Source: Adineta vaga (taxonomy: Eukaryota; Rotifera). From it: DNA of 64,000 bases. The translations under genes and the position numbers were made by a program. Each line of letters opens with the position of its first letter. Within the stretch, counting starts at the first letter, position 1. Under the pieces are notes generated by a model, which did not search any database, was not told the DNA's origin, and saw nothing but the letters and a program-made list of their open reading frames with translations. The DNA lies in NCBI GenBank assembly GCA_021613535.1, contig CP075492.1:13888001-13952000 (forward strand), written 5' to 3'. Positions 43,025-55,500 of this stretch are shown here, in pieces.

Positions 43025-45703
43025 TTAAAACATATCCATAATAAATTTCAGTTTTTTATGTGCGAAATCAGCAGTTATCGGTCTTTCTCGACTAGCATGT
43101 AAACATTTTACAATAAGGTCATAGAATTCTCCAATAATTGCTGTTACTTCTTCACTACGTGCAGCTCGTTTATGAAGAATTTGTCCAATTTCACCAAAAC
43201 CTCTCATATCATCATTCATTCCATCGACTGTCCCTGCTGGATTATGACGCATACTCATATCACACTCGCCATTCCAATTACCCAAATCAATTAATCTAGC
43301 ATGATCATCTTCAGTTAAAAGTATATTATTTAATATAACATTTCGATGTACAAGTTCATTTCCATGCATTACAATTAATGCATCAGCAAGATCAATCATC
43401 CATTGAAGAATTTTTCTTAAAGAAATTGAAGTCGTTGATTGTTCTAAAAATGTATTTAAACTACGTGATATTGGTGGAAAAATCATCCATAATTCTGAAG
43501 TTTCATCATTAATATAATGTTCGTATAGATAATGTATATTAACAAGAGTTGGATGATGTAAATTGACTATTCTTAAATGATAATGTGCTTCATAATAAAC
43601 AGCATATGCTTGATCAACAGTTGGTTGAGTAAGTTTTTTAATAACTAAATTTTTTTCTTCACCCCAATCACCTATGAATGTACTAAACATCGTCGATGTT
43701 GTTATTTCCTGACGAATTTTTGGTAGTTGGTCACGAAATTTTGCCATATCTTGTGCTGCACAAAGTTTACATTCGATAACAATCAATTGTGGAACATATT
43801 GTTTTAAACATTTCAATGTTATTTGATGAGAACTTAATAATGGTGATGCATCTTTATAATGAATTTCAATCAATGATTGTATGACACCTCTTTGATGATC
43901 ACTCCATAATTTAATTGCTTGTTGCATTTTATGACGTTCTTTTTCAATGACAAATTCCATATGCAATAAATATTGACGTACAAGAGATTTAATGTGTTCT
44001 TCCCGATCTCTAGCATCAATTAAAGTTTGTTGTTCGAATTCGTTTCGTTGAGAATAATCTAAATTCTGTAATGTTTGAGCACATTTTATAATTGGTATCG
44101 AAATTGTATTCACCATGTATAATACTATCGTACCGATCGGTCTTTGATCAGAATGATCACCTAATAACATCGTTGCAAAATCACTCATTTCTTGTACACC
44201 TAATGCATTAATTAAAATTTCATTGAATGCAGCACCTCGTGTTAAATTACTATTCGATGTAATATGTTCGAATATGTACCCCATGAATTTTCTCATTGAA
44301 TCGTGAATAGCTGGTTTGAGAATTTGAAGATTGACCGCCGTCTGAATTGTACGTTGAAGTGAGTCGAATGGGGCAAAAATTTTTACAAATACATCGACAA
44401 CTGTTTCACGTTCTTGATTGAATCGTTCAAATATATTTGTGAAGAGATTCTTCAAAAAATCTTCTGTATATATTTTGTAGGCTTCGAAGAAAATCTTCTC
44501 CCAATTTAAAGCATCATATTGTAATTGTATTAGACGTTCGGATGTTTGATAACTTGTTATATGAAGTAGACTAAAGAATGCATCGATTATTGGTAATATT
44601 AATTTACAAATACGCGTTGCAATTGTTAAATCATTATTAGCTACAAATTGAACAATTCGTCCAATGGATGTTTCATTTAACAATGGACCGTATGGTTTCA
44701 TTAAATGAGAATTCACACTAAATAAATCAAAATATTCACATCGATCAACTGATTTTGGTAAGCCTTCTAAATGATCATTGGCAAGAAATGGAGCACGAAG
44801 TAATAAATCATATCGTCGAGCTCGTTCTTCTGCTAATATGGAAATAAAGTCATCGATAGTCATACCTTGTTTAAATTTTAACATTTGATTGATATCAGCT
44901 TTAGAATTCAGAAAGAAAAGACTTGTTGTATCTAAATCAGATAGAGCAGTTTTCATTGCAAGAAAACAACCACGTGTTGCATCATCTGTCGTTGGATTCG
45001 CGTACATGAAGATGATCGTTGGATGAATTAATTCGACTAAATCATGTAAGATATCTTTGAGTACAGGCGCATCGTCGAGAAGAAAACCAGGTGTATCATA
45101 GATATCAATTCCTAGGGCGAGCGTTGGTGAGGGAATATGAACTTCAACAAAATATCGAGCCCATTCTGCAAATTCTTCCGATTTTTCATCTATATTTTCA
45201 GGTCGTTTAACATATTTAGCTAAACTACGAGCAACACCCATCCAGTTAGGTTTTTCACCAGTGAAAAATTCTGTAAGTTTAATTTCATTTTCTGCTAACG
45301 TTGCATCTCGAAGTGATTTTCGAATTCGAATACACGCTTGATCACTCGGAGCATAAGTAAGTTTTGTAATTCGTGCTGTAACAGGACCATCACCGGACGG
45401 TAAAATCTTTCCAACATCTAAAAATCGATGTAAAAATGCTGTTTTTCCACTGGAATTTTCACCACAAAGAGCTAATTGAACTTTATCGGAAGTAATACGA
45501 ACATTTAATTGTTCAATACGCGGTCCTTGAATCAATGGAAATAGAACCTCACGAAATGCTGTTAAATCTTGAATTCCCGAATTTGTTAACAATGCTTGGC
45601 GTAAATTAAGAAATTCATTCACATTCTTTCGTACCATATCACGAATATGTGAATTTATTTGTATAATAGTCTGTAATTTGTGTGTATAATGATCTGTTGC
45701 CAT
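43025..45703 (-). CDS. Dynamin-like GTPase with a C-terminal pseudokinase domain
   Basis: Single exon, 892 residues, paralogue of the gene at 39753-42986. GTPase motifs: P-loop GENSSGKT (about 78-85), DTPGF and NSKAD. The helical middle (about 380-640) holds stalk-like heptads. The C-terminal kinase fold keeps the lysine motif (VIKKL), but the catalytic loop reads HRNVILNN, with Asn in place of the catalytic Asp, and the metal motif reads DLG. It is therefore probably catalytically dead. There is no RING. The layout is DSTYK-like. Together the neighbours form a pseudokinase/active kinase pair encoded in tandem, suggesting a heteromeric switch; that is inference. A TTGTAG acceptor-like site lies 10 bases before the ATG. 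No lesion. Confidence 0.8.
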   Translation of the reverse strand: MATDHYTHKLQTIIQINSHIRDMVRKNVNEFLNLRQALLTNSGIQDLTAFREVLFPLIQGPRIEQLNVRITSDKVQLALCGENSSGKTAFLHRFLDVGKILPSGDGPVTARITKLTYAPSDQACIRIRKSLRDATLAENEIKLTEFFTGEKPNWMGVARSLAKYVKRPENIDEKSEEFAEWARYFVEVHIPSPTLALGIDIYDTPGFLLDDAPVLKDILHDLVELIHPTIIFMYANPTTDDATRGCFLAMKTALSDLDTTSLFFLNSKADINQMLKFKQGMTIDDFISILAEERARRYDLLLRAPFLANDHLEGLPKSVDRCEYFDLFSVNSHLMKPYGPLLNETSIGRIVQFVANNDLTIATRICKLILPIIDAFFSLLHITSYQTSERLIQLQYDALNWEKIFFEAYKIYTEDFLKNLFTNIFERFNQERETVVDVFVKIFAPFDSLQRTIQTAVNLQILKPAIHDSMRKFMGYIFEHITSNSNLTRGAAFNEILINALGVQEMSDFATMLLGDHSDQRPIGTIVLYMVNTISIPIIKCAQTLQNLDYSQRNEFEQQTLIDARDREEHIKSLVRQYLLHMEFVIEKERHKMQQAIKLWSDHQRGVIQSLIEIHYKDASPLLSSHQITLKCLKQYVPQLIVIECKLCAAQDMAKFRDQLPKIRQEITTSTMFSTFIGDWGEEKNLVIKKLTQPTVDQAYAVYYEAHYHLRIVNLHHPTLVNIHYLYEHYINDETSELWMIFPPISRSLNTFLEQSTTSISLRKILQWMIDLADALIVMHGNELVHRNVILNNILLTEDDHARLIDLGNWNGECDMSMRHNPAGTVDGMNDDMRGFGEIGQILHKRAARSEEVTAIIGEFYDLIVKCLHASRERPITADFAHKKLKFIMDMF

Positions 45704-46567
45704 ATTTCAATCTACAATATAGTGTTAGCTTGCAAAACGTGTTTTTTTCTCTACTCTTATACAAGTAGCGGTTAACGTTTATCTTTGACAATGATTGTGA
45801 CGAACAAAAAAAATGAAAGGTAGTTATATATATATATGTATATATATATTTATCAACGCGCAGAATAAACTACCAAGATAAATACGTTGCTTTTGTTTGT
45901 TTTTGTAAAACGCAACAATTCTTTAACGAATTTGTTAATCATAACAAATGTGATTTTTTCAAATGCTTATTGTCAATGCATGAGATGGCGAAATTGATGA
46001 AGAATGATCATGGCAGAGAGGAAAAGAAAAAAGAAATTCATTCTTATAATTATTCTTTTTCTGTGATGTTAAAAATGTTTCATATAAGAAACTTTTTACA
46101 ACATCGCAATTTCTCTTAGTTTTGCATCGAACTAAACAAAAAAAAATCCTTCCGATTAGTAAAGTACACACATTTTTTGTTGAATTATCAAAAAATGGGT
46201 GAAAATAAATCACCGAAATATATCGATTGACGTCAATGATATCTTTTTCTTGACAGATAGAACTATTTTATTGTTGATTTTCCTTTGTCCTAAATTATAT
46301 TTTATTGTATTATACAAATATTTTAATAAGATCAAACATCTTCTCGTTTCTACTAACTTTTCTTGGACAACATTAAACTAATAGAAACAACCTTGAAAGA
46401 TTTCTTTGTATACAAAGCAATCGATTGAAATGTTTTAATGGCCATAAAAAATGGACAAGTCAATGATGAACAAAAGAAATATAAAAAGAACGTACTTATC
46501 AGTTTTTCTCTCAGTTGACTTTCTTTGATTATTGTATACTACAAGGACAGCATTTCGTTTGATCAAA
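45704..46567. other. Divergent intergenic region
   Basis: Promoter region shared by the GTPase-pseudokinase gene (-) and the polycystin-like gene (+). It contains a TA dinucleotide run at about 45827-45850 and several A/T homopolymers. No gene seen. Confidence 0.55.
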
Positions 46568-49500
46568 ATGAGATTTATTGCAAGCTTGAAAATATCGATC
46601 ATTTTAATGATCATCAGGCATGTTTCAAGTAAGTACTGAATTCTTTTTCATTAATCCATATGTGTCTGTATAATTAATCATCTTTTGGTATTTCTAGCAC
46701 TTTCCTATAATCGACCAAAATTCTGCTGGAATTCGTCACGATATGCATCGTGGAGTTCTAGTGAAGAAGTTTTTGCAGCAAGCAATATAATCAAAAAAGA
46801 AGCATTCGATATTTTTATCACTACAAACAATACAATTTATGTTGTTGAACGCGAAGGGAAACGAATTATTGTATGGAATGAAGGGATTGGTACACCGATA
46901 CAAAATATCTCCCGTAATGGAGAGATTCCATTAAGTCTTTTTCTTTCAACATCCAATGAGATTTATATTGGTAGCAGTTCGTCAACTCAAGTTAATAAAT
47001 GGACATTAAATTCATCAACTTCTACTCCAATTATGTATACATGTAACAGATGTTACGACATATTTATTGATATTAATGATAATCTTTATTGTTCAATGAC
47101 ATATAAACATCAAGTTGTGAGAAAATCATTAATTGATAATAAATACGTATTTACAATTGTTGCTGGTACAGGTATTGCTGGTAAAAGTTCTAATATGTTG
47201 AAATATCCTTCTGGAATTGCTCTTGATAATAATTTGAAACTATACGTAGCAGATTGTGGTAATGATCGCGTACAATCATTTTCGTACGGACAAATAAATG
47301 GGATTACAGAGGCAGGAGGTACACCTGTGCCAATCAAGATAAAACTTTCATGTCCATATAGTGTGGTTCTTGATGCCGATAATAATCTTTTCATCGTCGA
47401 ATATTATCAGCAGCGTCTTATTGGATCCGGACCAAATGGTTTTTACTGTATTGCTCGTTGCTCCATTACATGGAGTCTAGGGCTTCTATTCGGTGGATTC
47501 AAACAATTCTATGTTCCACGAAGTCTTAGTTTTGATAGCCATGGAAACATATTTGTTCTTGATAGTGGAACTCAACAAATACTAAAATTCAGTCTTCAAA
47601 CAAATCTGTGCAGTAAGCTTTTAGAAAATAAGAATATCTTTTTAAATGATTTACAATGCATCTTCTTCTAGACAGTAATGATGTATCAACAGCAAGTAAT
47701 GATAAGAAAACACTTTTCATTTATCAATTAAAGCATGTAAAATTCTATTTCGTATAGGTCTGTTAACTACTACACCAGCATTGACTACCCAATTAAATTC
47801 GATAGCCACCTCTGAATCCCCAATAGGTATAAGTCTTTTTAAATAATCAAATTAAAAGCTTAGTTTTTCGTAATAGTTGTGTCCTACAATCGACCCATAT
47901 TCAATGTATTATCATCATGGAAATCAGAAGCAACTACTTTTGCGGATAAAGTGAAGATTGGAGACTTTCCAAATGGTATTTTTATTTCTACGAATAATAC
48001 AATTTATGTTGCAAATCGTGAGAAAAACCAAGTTTTAAAGTGGATCAGTAGCAGTTTAACACAGATTGCTATTTCTGATTTAAAAAATCCATATTCTCTT
48101 TTCCTTACAACAGATGGTGATCTGTTAGTTGATAATGGTCGAATGAAGAATCGTGTGAATAGATGGATATCGAATCCGTCTAATTCGGATTCTGTTATTT
48201 TTGTTCCGAATGGATGTTATAGTCTCTTTGTTGATATTATCAATACACTTTATTGTTCATTACGCGAAGGAAATCAAGTTATAGCAAAGTCATTAGATGA
48301 TAATTCCAGTACAACGACCGTTGTTGCTGGTATAGGTTGCAGTGGATCTGCTTCAAATATGTTGAATGATCCACGTGGAATTTTTGTTGATACTGCTTTG
48401 AGATTATATATTGCTGATGCTTCGAATAATCGAATTCAACTTTATGAATCAGGACAATTCAATGGAACTACTGTTGCAGGACGTTTATCTGTTAGTGTGA
48501 CGATCGTACTTAATTTTCCCACAGGTGTTGTTCTTGATGGTAATAATTATATGTTTATTGTGGATGCTGGAAATCATCGTGTTGTTGGATCAGGACCAAA
48601 TGGTTTCCGATGTGTAGCTGCATGTACGGGAAAGTCTGGTAAAAAATCCAATCAATTAGATACACCGCGAAGTCTTAGTTTTGATAGCGATGGAAATATG
48701 TATGTTGTTGATTCTGGAAATGATCGAATTCAAAAATTTACTTCATTACGTAGTAACATTGGTAAGTAATCAATAAAACTCAGTTAGATATTCGTCTCTC
48801 ATAGATTTCAAGATTTTTATTTGATTTTTTGGTAAGAGAAAGATTATAGGCACTTTGTTTCTTCTAGTTGCGTCGTATAATCAACCGAAATTGAGTGCAT
48901 CAACATCGTGGAATCCAAATGCCATCACTCTTGCCGATTCCACAACAGTTGGCATACAGCCCATTGGTATATTTATTACTACGAATAACACGATTTATGT
49001 TGGTGATCATACAAATAAACGAATTCAGTTATGGTCAAACGATACTGTTAATTCAACACAAATCAATTTTCCTCATATGGATCCTCTGTATGCTATTTTT
49101 ATTACGACGAATGGTGATATTTTTATTGGTAACGGAAGTAATAGTGGTCAGGTAATAAAGTGGACTTCAGCTACCAATACTACGGATGTTGTTATGAATG
49201 CAAGTGGATGGTGTTATGATATTTTTATTGATATTACTAATAATCTATATTGTTCATTAGGCGCTGAGCATCAAATTATAAGAAAATCGTTAGATAATAA
49301 CTTGAGTATAGAGAAAGTTGCTGGCACAAGCGGAAATGGTTCTACTGCAGATATGCTTAATAAACCTCATGGAATTTTTGTCGATAGCGATTTGAATTTA
49401 TATGTAGCTGATTGTTTTAATCATCGTATTCAATTCTTTCAACCAGGACAGTTAAATGGAACTACAGTTGCCGGTATTGGTTCTACCAATGTGACAATTA

Positions 49501-52500
49501 CATTAAACCAACCATCCGACATTATTCTTGATGGTGATAACTATCTGTTCATTGTCGACAGAGGAAACCATCGTGTTGTTGGATCAGGGCCAAATGGTTT
49601 TCGATGTTTAGTTGGTTGTTCAGGTTCAGCAGGTTCAGCATCGAATCAATTACAAGATCCGTATACTGTTAGTTTTGACAGTAACGGTAATATATTCGTC
49701 GTCGATTATAATAATAGTCGAATTCAAAAATTTATCTTATTAAATGAAAGTTTCGGTATGTACAATAAAGCTGAAATTTCTTTTCATAATGTTATTGAAT
49801 ATTTTAGTTCCATCGTATAATCAACCAAAAATATGTGCTAATGCATTTTGGAATCCTAATGCAATTACTATTGCAAATAATTCTACAATAGGATTACATT
49901 CTCGTGGTGTATTCGTAAATGTTAACAATACAGTTTACGTCGCTGATTATTCAAATAATCGTATTCAGATATGGATTAATGATACATTGAATCTTACGCG
50001 CACAATTTCTGGTGGTTTAACATCTCCATATTCTCTTTTCGTTACGATCAATGGTGATATTTATATTGATAATGGAGATGCAGTTGGTCGAGTTGATAAA
50101 CGAACATTACTTACAAATACAAGTGTTCCGTTCTTGTATACTAACGCTGCTTGCTACGATTTATTTGTTGATATTAAGAATATGCTTTACTGTTCAATGG
50201 CTGGTCGTCATCAAGTTATTAAAAAATGGTTATATGATAGTTCGAACACGACGACTATTGTTGCTGGCACTGGTATCAATGGTTCTGCACCAAATATGCT
50301 TTCTAATCCGCATGGAATTTTTGTTGATATCACTTGGAATTTGTATGTAGCTGATTATTACAATCATCGCATTCAATTCTTTGAATCAGGACAATTGAAT
50401 GGAATTACAGTACAGGCACTGGATCTTCAAATTTTACAATTACACTCAAGACTCCAACAGCAATAATTCTTGACGCTGATAATTACATGTTTATCGTTGA
50501 TAACAATCATAATCGTGTCATTAGATCAGGACCCAATGGTTTTTATTGTATTATAGGATGTTCTAATGTATCGGGTTCGGCATCCAATCAGCTATCGAAT
50601 CCACAGTCGATGAGTTTTGATAGTTATGGAAACTTGTTCATTGCCGACTTTGGAAATAATCGAATACAAAAATTTCTTGTGTCGACAAATTCTTGTGGTA
50701 ATATTTTATATTTTAAATGACGGATTTTATCTGAAAAAACTTTTTCTTTTAACTATTTCAGCATGTCTTTCACCGACGATCACACTCAATCCAAATACAA
50801 CGTCATTATCATTGCCAGTTCAATATCGGCGCAGGCAAGATTTTACAATAGCTCCACTTATTCAATTAAATTGTAGTAGTTCATTAGTCATGACTACTGG
50901 ATGGACAATCAAGCGTTGTAATTCATCTTGTTCGTATCAAATGCCATCTGATCCATTGATAATAACTACATTAAGTGAATTATATATTCCAGCACGAAGT
51001 TTACCGTATGGTTTATATGAAATGAAACTGACAGTGACCATGACTCAAATACCAAGTCTATCTTCAACCATTACTATTTATGTTGAAATCATTCCATCAA
51101 GTAAAACTGCCAATTTGATTCAATATGGAGTATCATTGATTACTCGTAGTTATCAACAAGATCTTCAATTAGATCCAGGGAATTATTCGACGGATCCTGA
51201 TGAAGAAGTTTTCAATGCTAGTGTAAGTTTTCCTTTTTTTGAAAATAGAATTTTCATCTCTTCTTTTTCTTCTTGTTAATTATTATTACATAGGAATGGA
51301 ATTATAAATATTACTGTCGAATTTATAATTCCTATCAATTTCCAAATATCCTAGGTTCATTGTTGACCATTGACGACATGAGAAATGATTCCTCAAATCC
51401 ATCATGTTTATCTAATCGAACAGGATGGAGATATGAGAATTCTTTCAACTCATCATTTACGATTCTTGCTGGTTCACTCCAAACCAATTTAACATATCAA
51501 TTTATGGTTCAGATGGAAAATCGTATAAGTTCAAGTATCCTAATCAAAGGTTATGTTCTTGTTCGAATTGAAAATCTGCAGCCACATCGAATTCTAATTG
51601 GGTAAATTCTTTTATATTTATTTTCGATAAGGGAAACTTTTGAATTTTCTAGTTGTGTAATAACAACTTTGTGTGAATCAAATGTAGAATTTCAAATTAT
51701 TAATCCAACAACACAAGTCGCTTTGTTTTCACTATGTGATGGAAATTGTATCACAATTGAAAGTATTACATGGTCTGTTTATTCTGGAGAATCGGATTCG
51801 TCTTCAACGACCGTTGAATGGACATTATTTGATCAAACAACTGCTATTGAAGAATTATGGTTCTTTGGTAAGTTTCAACAAGAATGCTTTTTCATGTGAG
51901 AGAGAAGATTTTATTAATTGTTTTAGGTATAAATACAAGTAATTTTACTACGACAAATCAATTGTTTTTATCCAATCCACAAACTTATTTTTGGCGATTT
52001 GAAGTTACTTATCATTTTCTAGAAGGAACTAGTTTAAATGCCGTAGATTTTATTATTAATGAACCACCTTATGATGGTTCATGTTCAATCGATCCTCTCA
52101 ATGGTAAAACAACTAGTCTCTTTACTATTACATGCTCAGATTGGATTGATGACGATGGAATCAAAGATTATACTGTTTACGGTATGTGCTTCGATCTTTC
52201 CTTGAACAAAAACAAACTTGGAAGCTTTTTTTTTCTATTTAGCTTGGACAAATGATTCGATCACTTTAATGACTATTGCTTATTCTACAGTCTCATTATT
52301 TCAACTCCTTTTACCAGCTGGAGGTAATCAAACATCATCTGTTTATCTAACTATTCGTATACAAGATCAATTCAATAGTATGGTTGATTTTAATCTGCCG
52401 ACCATTACTGTCATATCAGACACAGTTGCCATTGCTGATTTAATTGATGCTATTGAAAACTCAACTGAAGAACGATTATCAAATCCAATTGTTCAATTAC

Positions 52501-55500
52501 TTGCTAGTGGAAATCAAAATCAAATTGGACAAATATTGACATCGGTTTCACAAAGATTCAATCAGATGAATGATGATAATGTTGATAAAGCTATTTCAAG
52601 TAAATGTGAATATCATTAACTTTAATTTTATCATAGTTATTCGATTTTAGACGGCATTCCAACTGCCAGTATATCGATATCATCACTAACAGCTGAAAGT
52701 AAACAGCAAGTAACATCAACATCATGGAATCAATCTGCTTTGGATGAATATAAAAAAGAATTGAATTCTCGTGCAACTGCTCGAGATTATCTCATTACAT
52801 TCACTAAAGAATTGAGCATAAAAACATCGAATAATATTAAATTACAAGCTTCGTCATTAGCTCAACTAACTAAAGCAACAAATGAATTGACACGAACAGC
52901 TTTAGTAAGATTTCAAAGTCTATTAGTTTTCTACTAAAATTCAATTTCGATTTAGACAATTGCGTCCAGTCGATGTTATCAGTTGGCAATGACTTTAGAT
53001 TCAATGAAAACGAAAACCGCCTATGAAGATGTTCAACTTGCAGTAACTGATCTTCTTCAATGTGCCACAAATCTTTTAAGTGTAATGTATTCTTCATAAA
53101 TACAAATAGCGATCATATTTTGACTATATTTAGGCTGTAAATGGACCATTACAGCAACGAACAATTATTCTGGATTTAGATTCATTTCGAGCGACAAAAC
53201 TACCAGATGATTATGATACTAATCTCGAATTCGATTGGGCCAATCCAAGTAAGATCCTATTGTATTTCATACTATCGATATTCTTACTATGAAATATTTA
53301 GATTTGTTTGCTGCCGGTGATGATTTTTCATGGGAAACAATACAAAAGAATCGAAATGTGTATTATCAAAAGCATTTAGCGAATCAAATCAAAAGTCAAA
53401 TGGCTGCTCTCACTTCATTATTGACTTCTACATTGAATATTCATCTAAATATTGGACAAAATTTCAATATCGAGACACCACAAATAATGATGTCGTTACA
53501 AGCGATACCCAGTCAATCACTTTCAAATCAATTCACGAAACAAATCGGCAATGGTCAAGTTCGATTTCCTGAAAATCTCACTACATATCTTTTTAACAGT
53601 AGTGAAAAAGTTTCCATTCGAGTACGTTTCTTATTCATTTGTGACTTTCTTCATCGATGATCTTTTATTTTAGTCTATGATGGAACCATTAGCATCATTT
53701 GGAAATTCTGCATCATCATCAAATACAAATTTATCAAGATCAATATCATTTTCTCTACTTGATCAGAATCAAAATGAAATTCCATTTCAAACAATGGCAA
53801 ATGAATCTATTGAAATCGTTATTCCTCGAGATCCCAATCTCATCATTCCGGCAATGGTCTTACAAAATGTTACGGCAACCTCAAATTCAACTTCTCTTCA
53901 TCTTATCTTTGATTTGCATTATTTAAATCTCACAACTTCACTTCCCATCTCAGTTCACTGGGAAATTCAACCGATGAACACAGGTATCGCATATTTATTT
54001 GTCTATAGATTCGATCAAATACCACAATTAAGTAATTCTATCAATCATATCGATGGATGGACACTCCTATGTCCTTCTGCATTGGCAAATAAAAGTATAT
54101 ATACCTATTATCTTGATAATCAACATACACTAGGTCATCAATCAGTGATCTTTGGTTTACGAGAACTCGACGCAACAGAAATCAGTCAAAGTTGCTCGAA
54201 TTCAACGATCACTGACCCTCCAATTACCAATGAACGAATAAATTTCACTTCAAACTATCAACTGAGAGTTTATACATCAGGTTGTTATTATCTCGACAAA
54301 GACAATCAATGGAAATCCGATGGAGTCTTAGTTGGTCCACTCACAAATCACAGTCAAACACAATGTTATTCTACGCATCTGACAACTTTTGCAGGTGGTT
54401 TTGTTATTTTACCTGAAACAGTCGATTGGAGTTATGTTTTTGCGAATGCTGATTTTACAAAGAATCTAACTGTTTACTTGACAGTGATTTGTGTTTGTGT
54501 GATCTATATTATTTTGATCATCTATGCACGTTACTATGATAAGAAAGATGTAGAGAAATTAGGTGTAACAGTGTTACCTGATAATCACAAAGATGCTCAA
54601 TATTTTTATCAAATCATTGCATTTACTGGTCAACGAAAGAATGCTGGAACAAAATCAAATGTAAGATTATTAAAGAAAGATGATTGTCTATAGACTTTTA
54701 TCATCTATAGGTTCATTTTGTAATCCATGGTAATGATAATGATACTCATATTCGAACATTTGCTGATCCACATCGTCGAATTCTTCAACGTGGAGGTGTT
54801 GATGCATTTCTCATGAGTGTTCCTAAATCATTGGGTCTATTGAATTGTATTCGTATTTGGCATGATAATAGTGGCAAAGGTTCATCATCATCATGGTTTT
54901 TGAAATATTTGATTATTCGTGATCTGCAAACAATGGAAAAATATCATTTCATTTGTCAACAATGGTTAGCTGTTGAAAAAGATGATGGAAAAATTGAACG
55001 TGTTCTACCTGTCGCAAGTGAACTGGAAAAACGTCAATTTTCCTTTGTACTAACTAAACGAACCTATCATAGTGTTTCGGATGGTCATTTGTGGTTTTCA
55101 ATCTTTTCTCGACCACCCTCAAATCACTTCACACGTGTTCAACGATGTACATGTTGTTTTGTTCTTTTCTTTGTTTCAATGTTTTTGAATATCATGTATT
55201 ATGATCTATCGAATGAAGCAAAAAACACTAATTCAACAAATACAGCCAGTTTATCTTTCGGTTCACTTTATATTACTCCTCAACAAGTATGTAATATTGT
55301 TTTATCGATTGATTTTTATTGTATCTTATATGTATATTTAAGATAATTATTGGTATTATTGTTGAATTTTTTGCATTGATTCCAAGTTTATTACTTGTCC
55401 AATTGTTTCGACGTCTTCGTTCTCGTCAAAAACGAATTTCACCAGTATTTCAAGCTTTATCTAAAGTCAATCCATCTTCAAAAGCTCATGTTCATCAGAA

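Noticed and set aside
45827-45850. TA dinucleotide run as an origin or binding site
   Set aside because: A plain microsatellite; nothing else supports a function.
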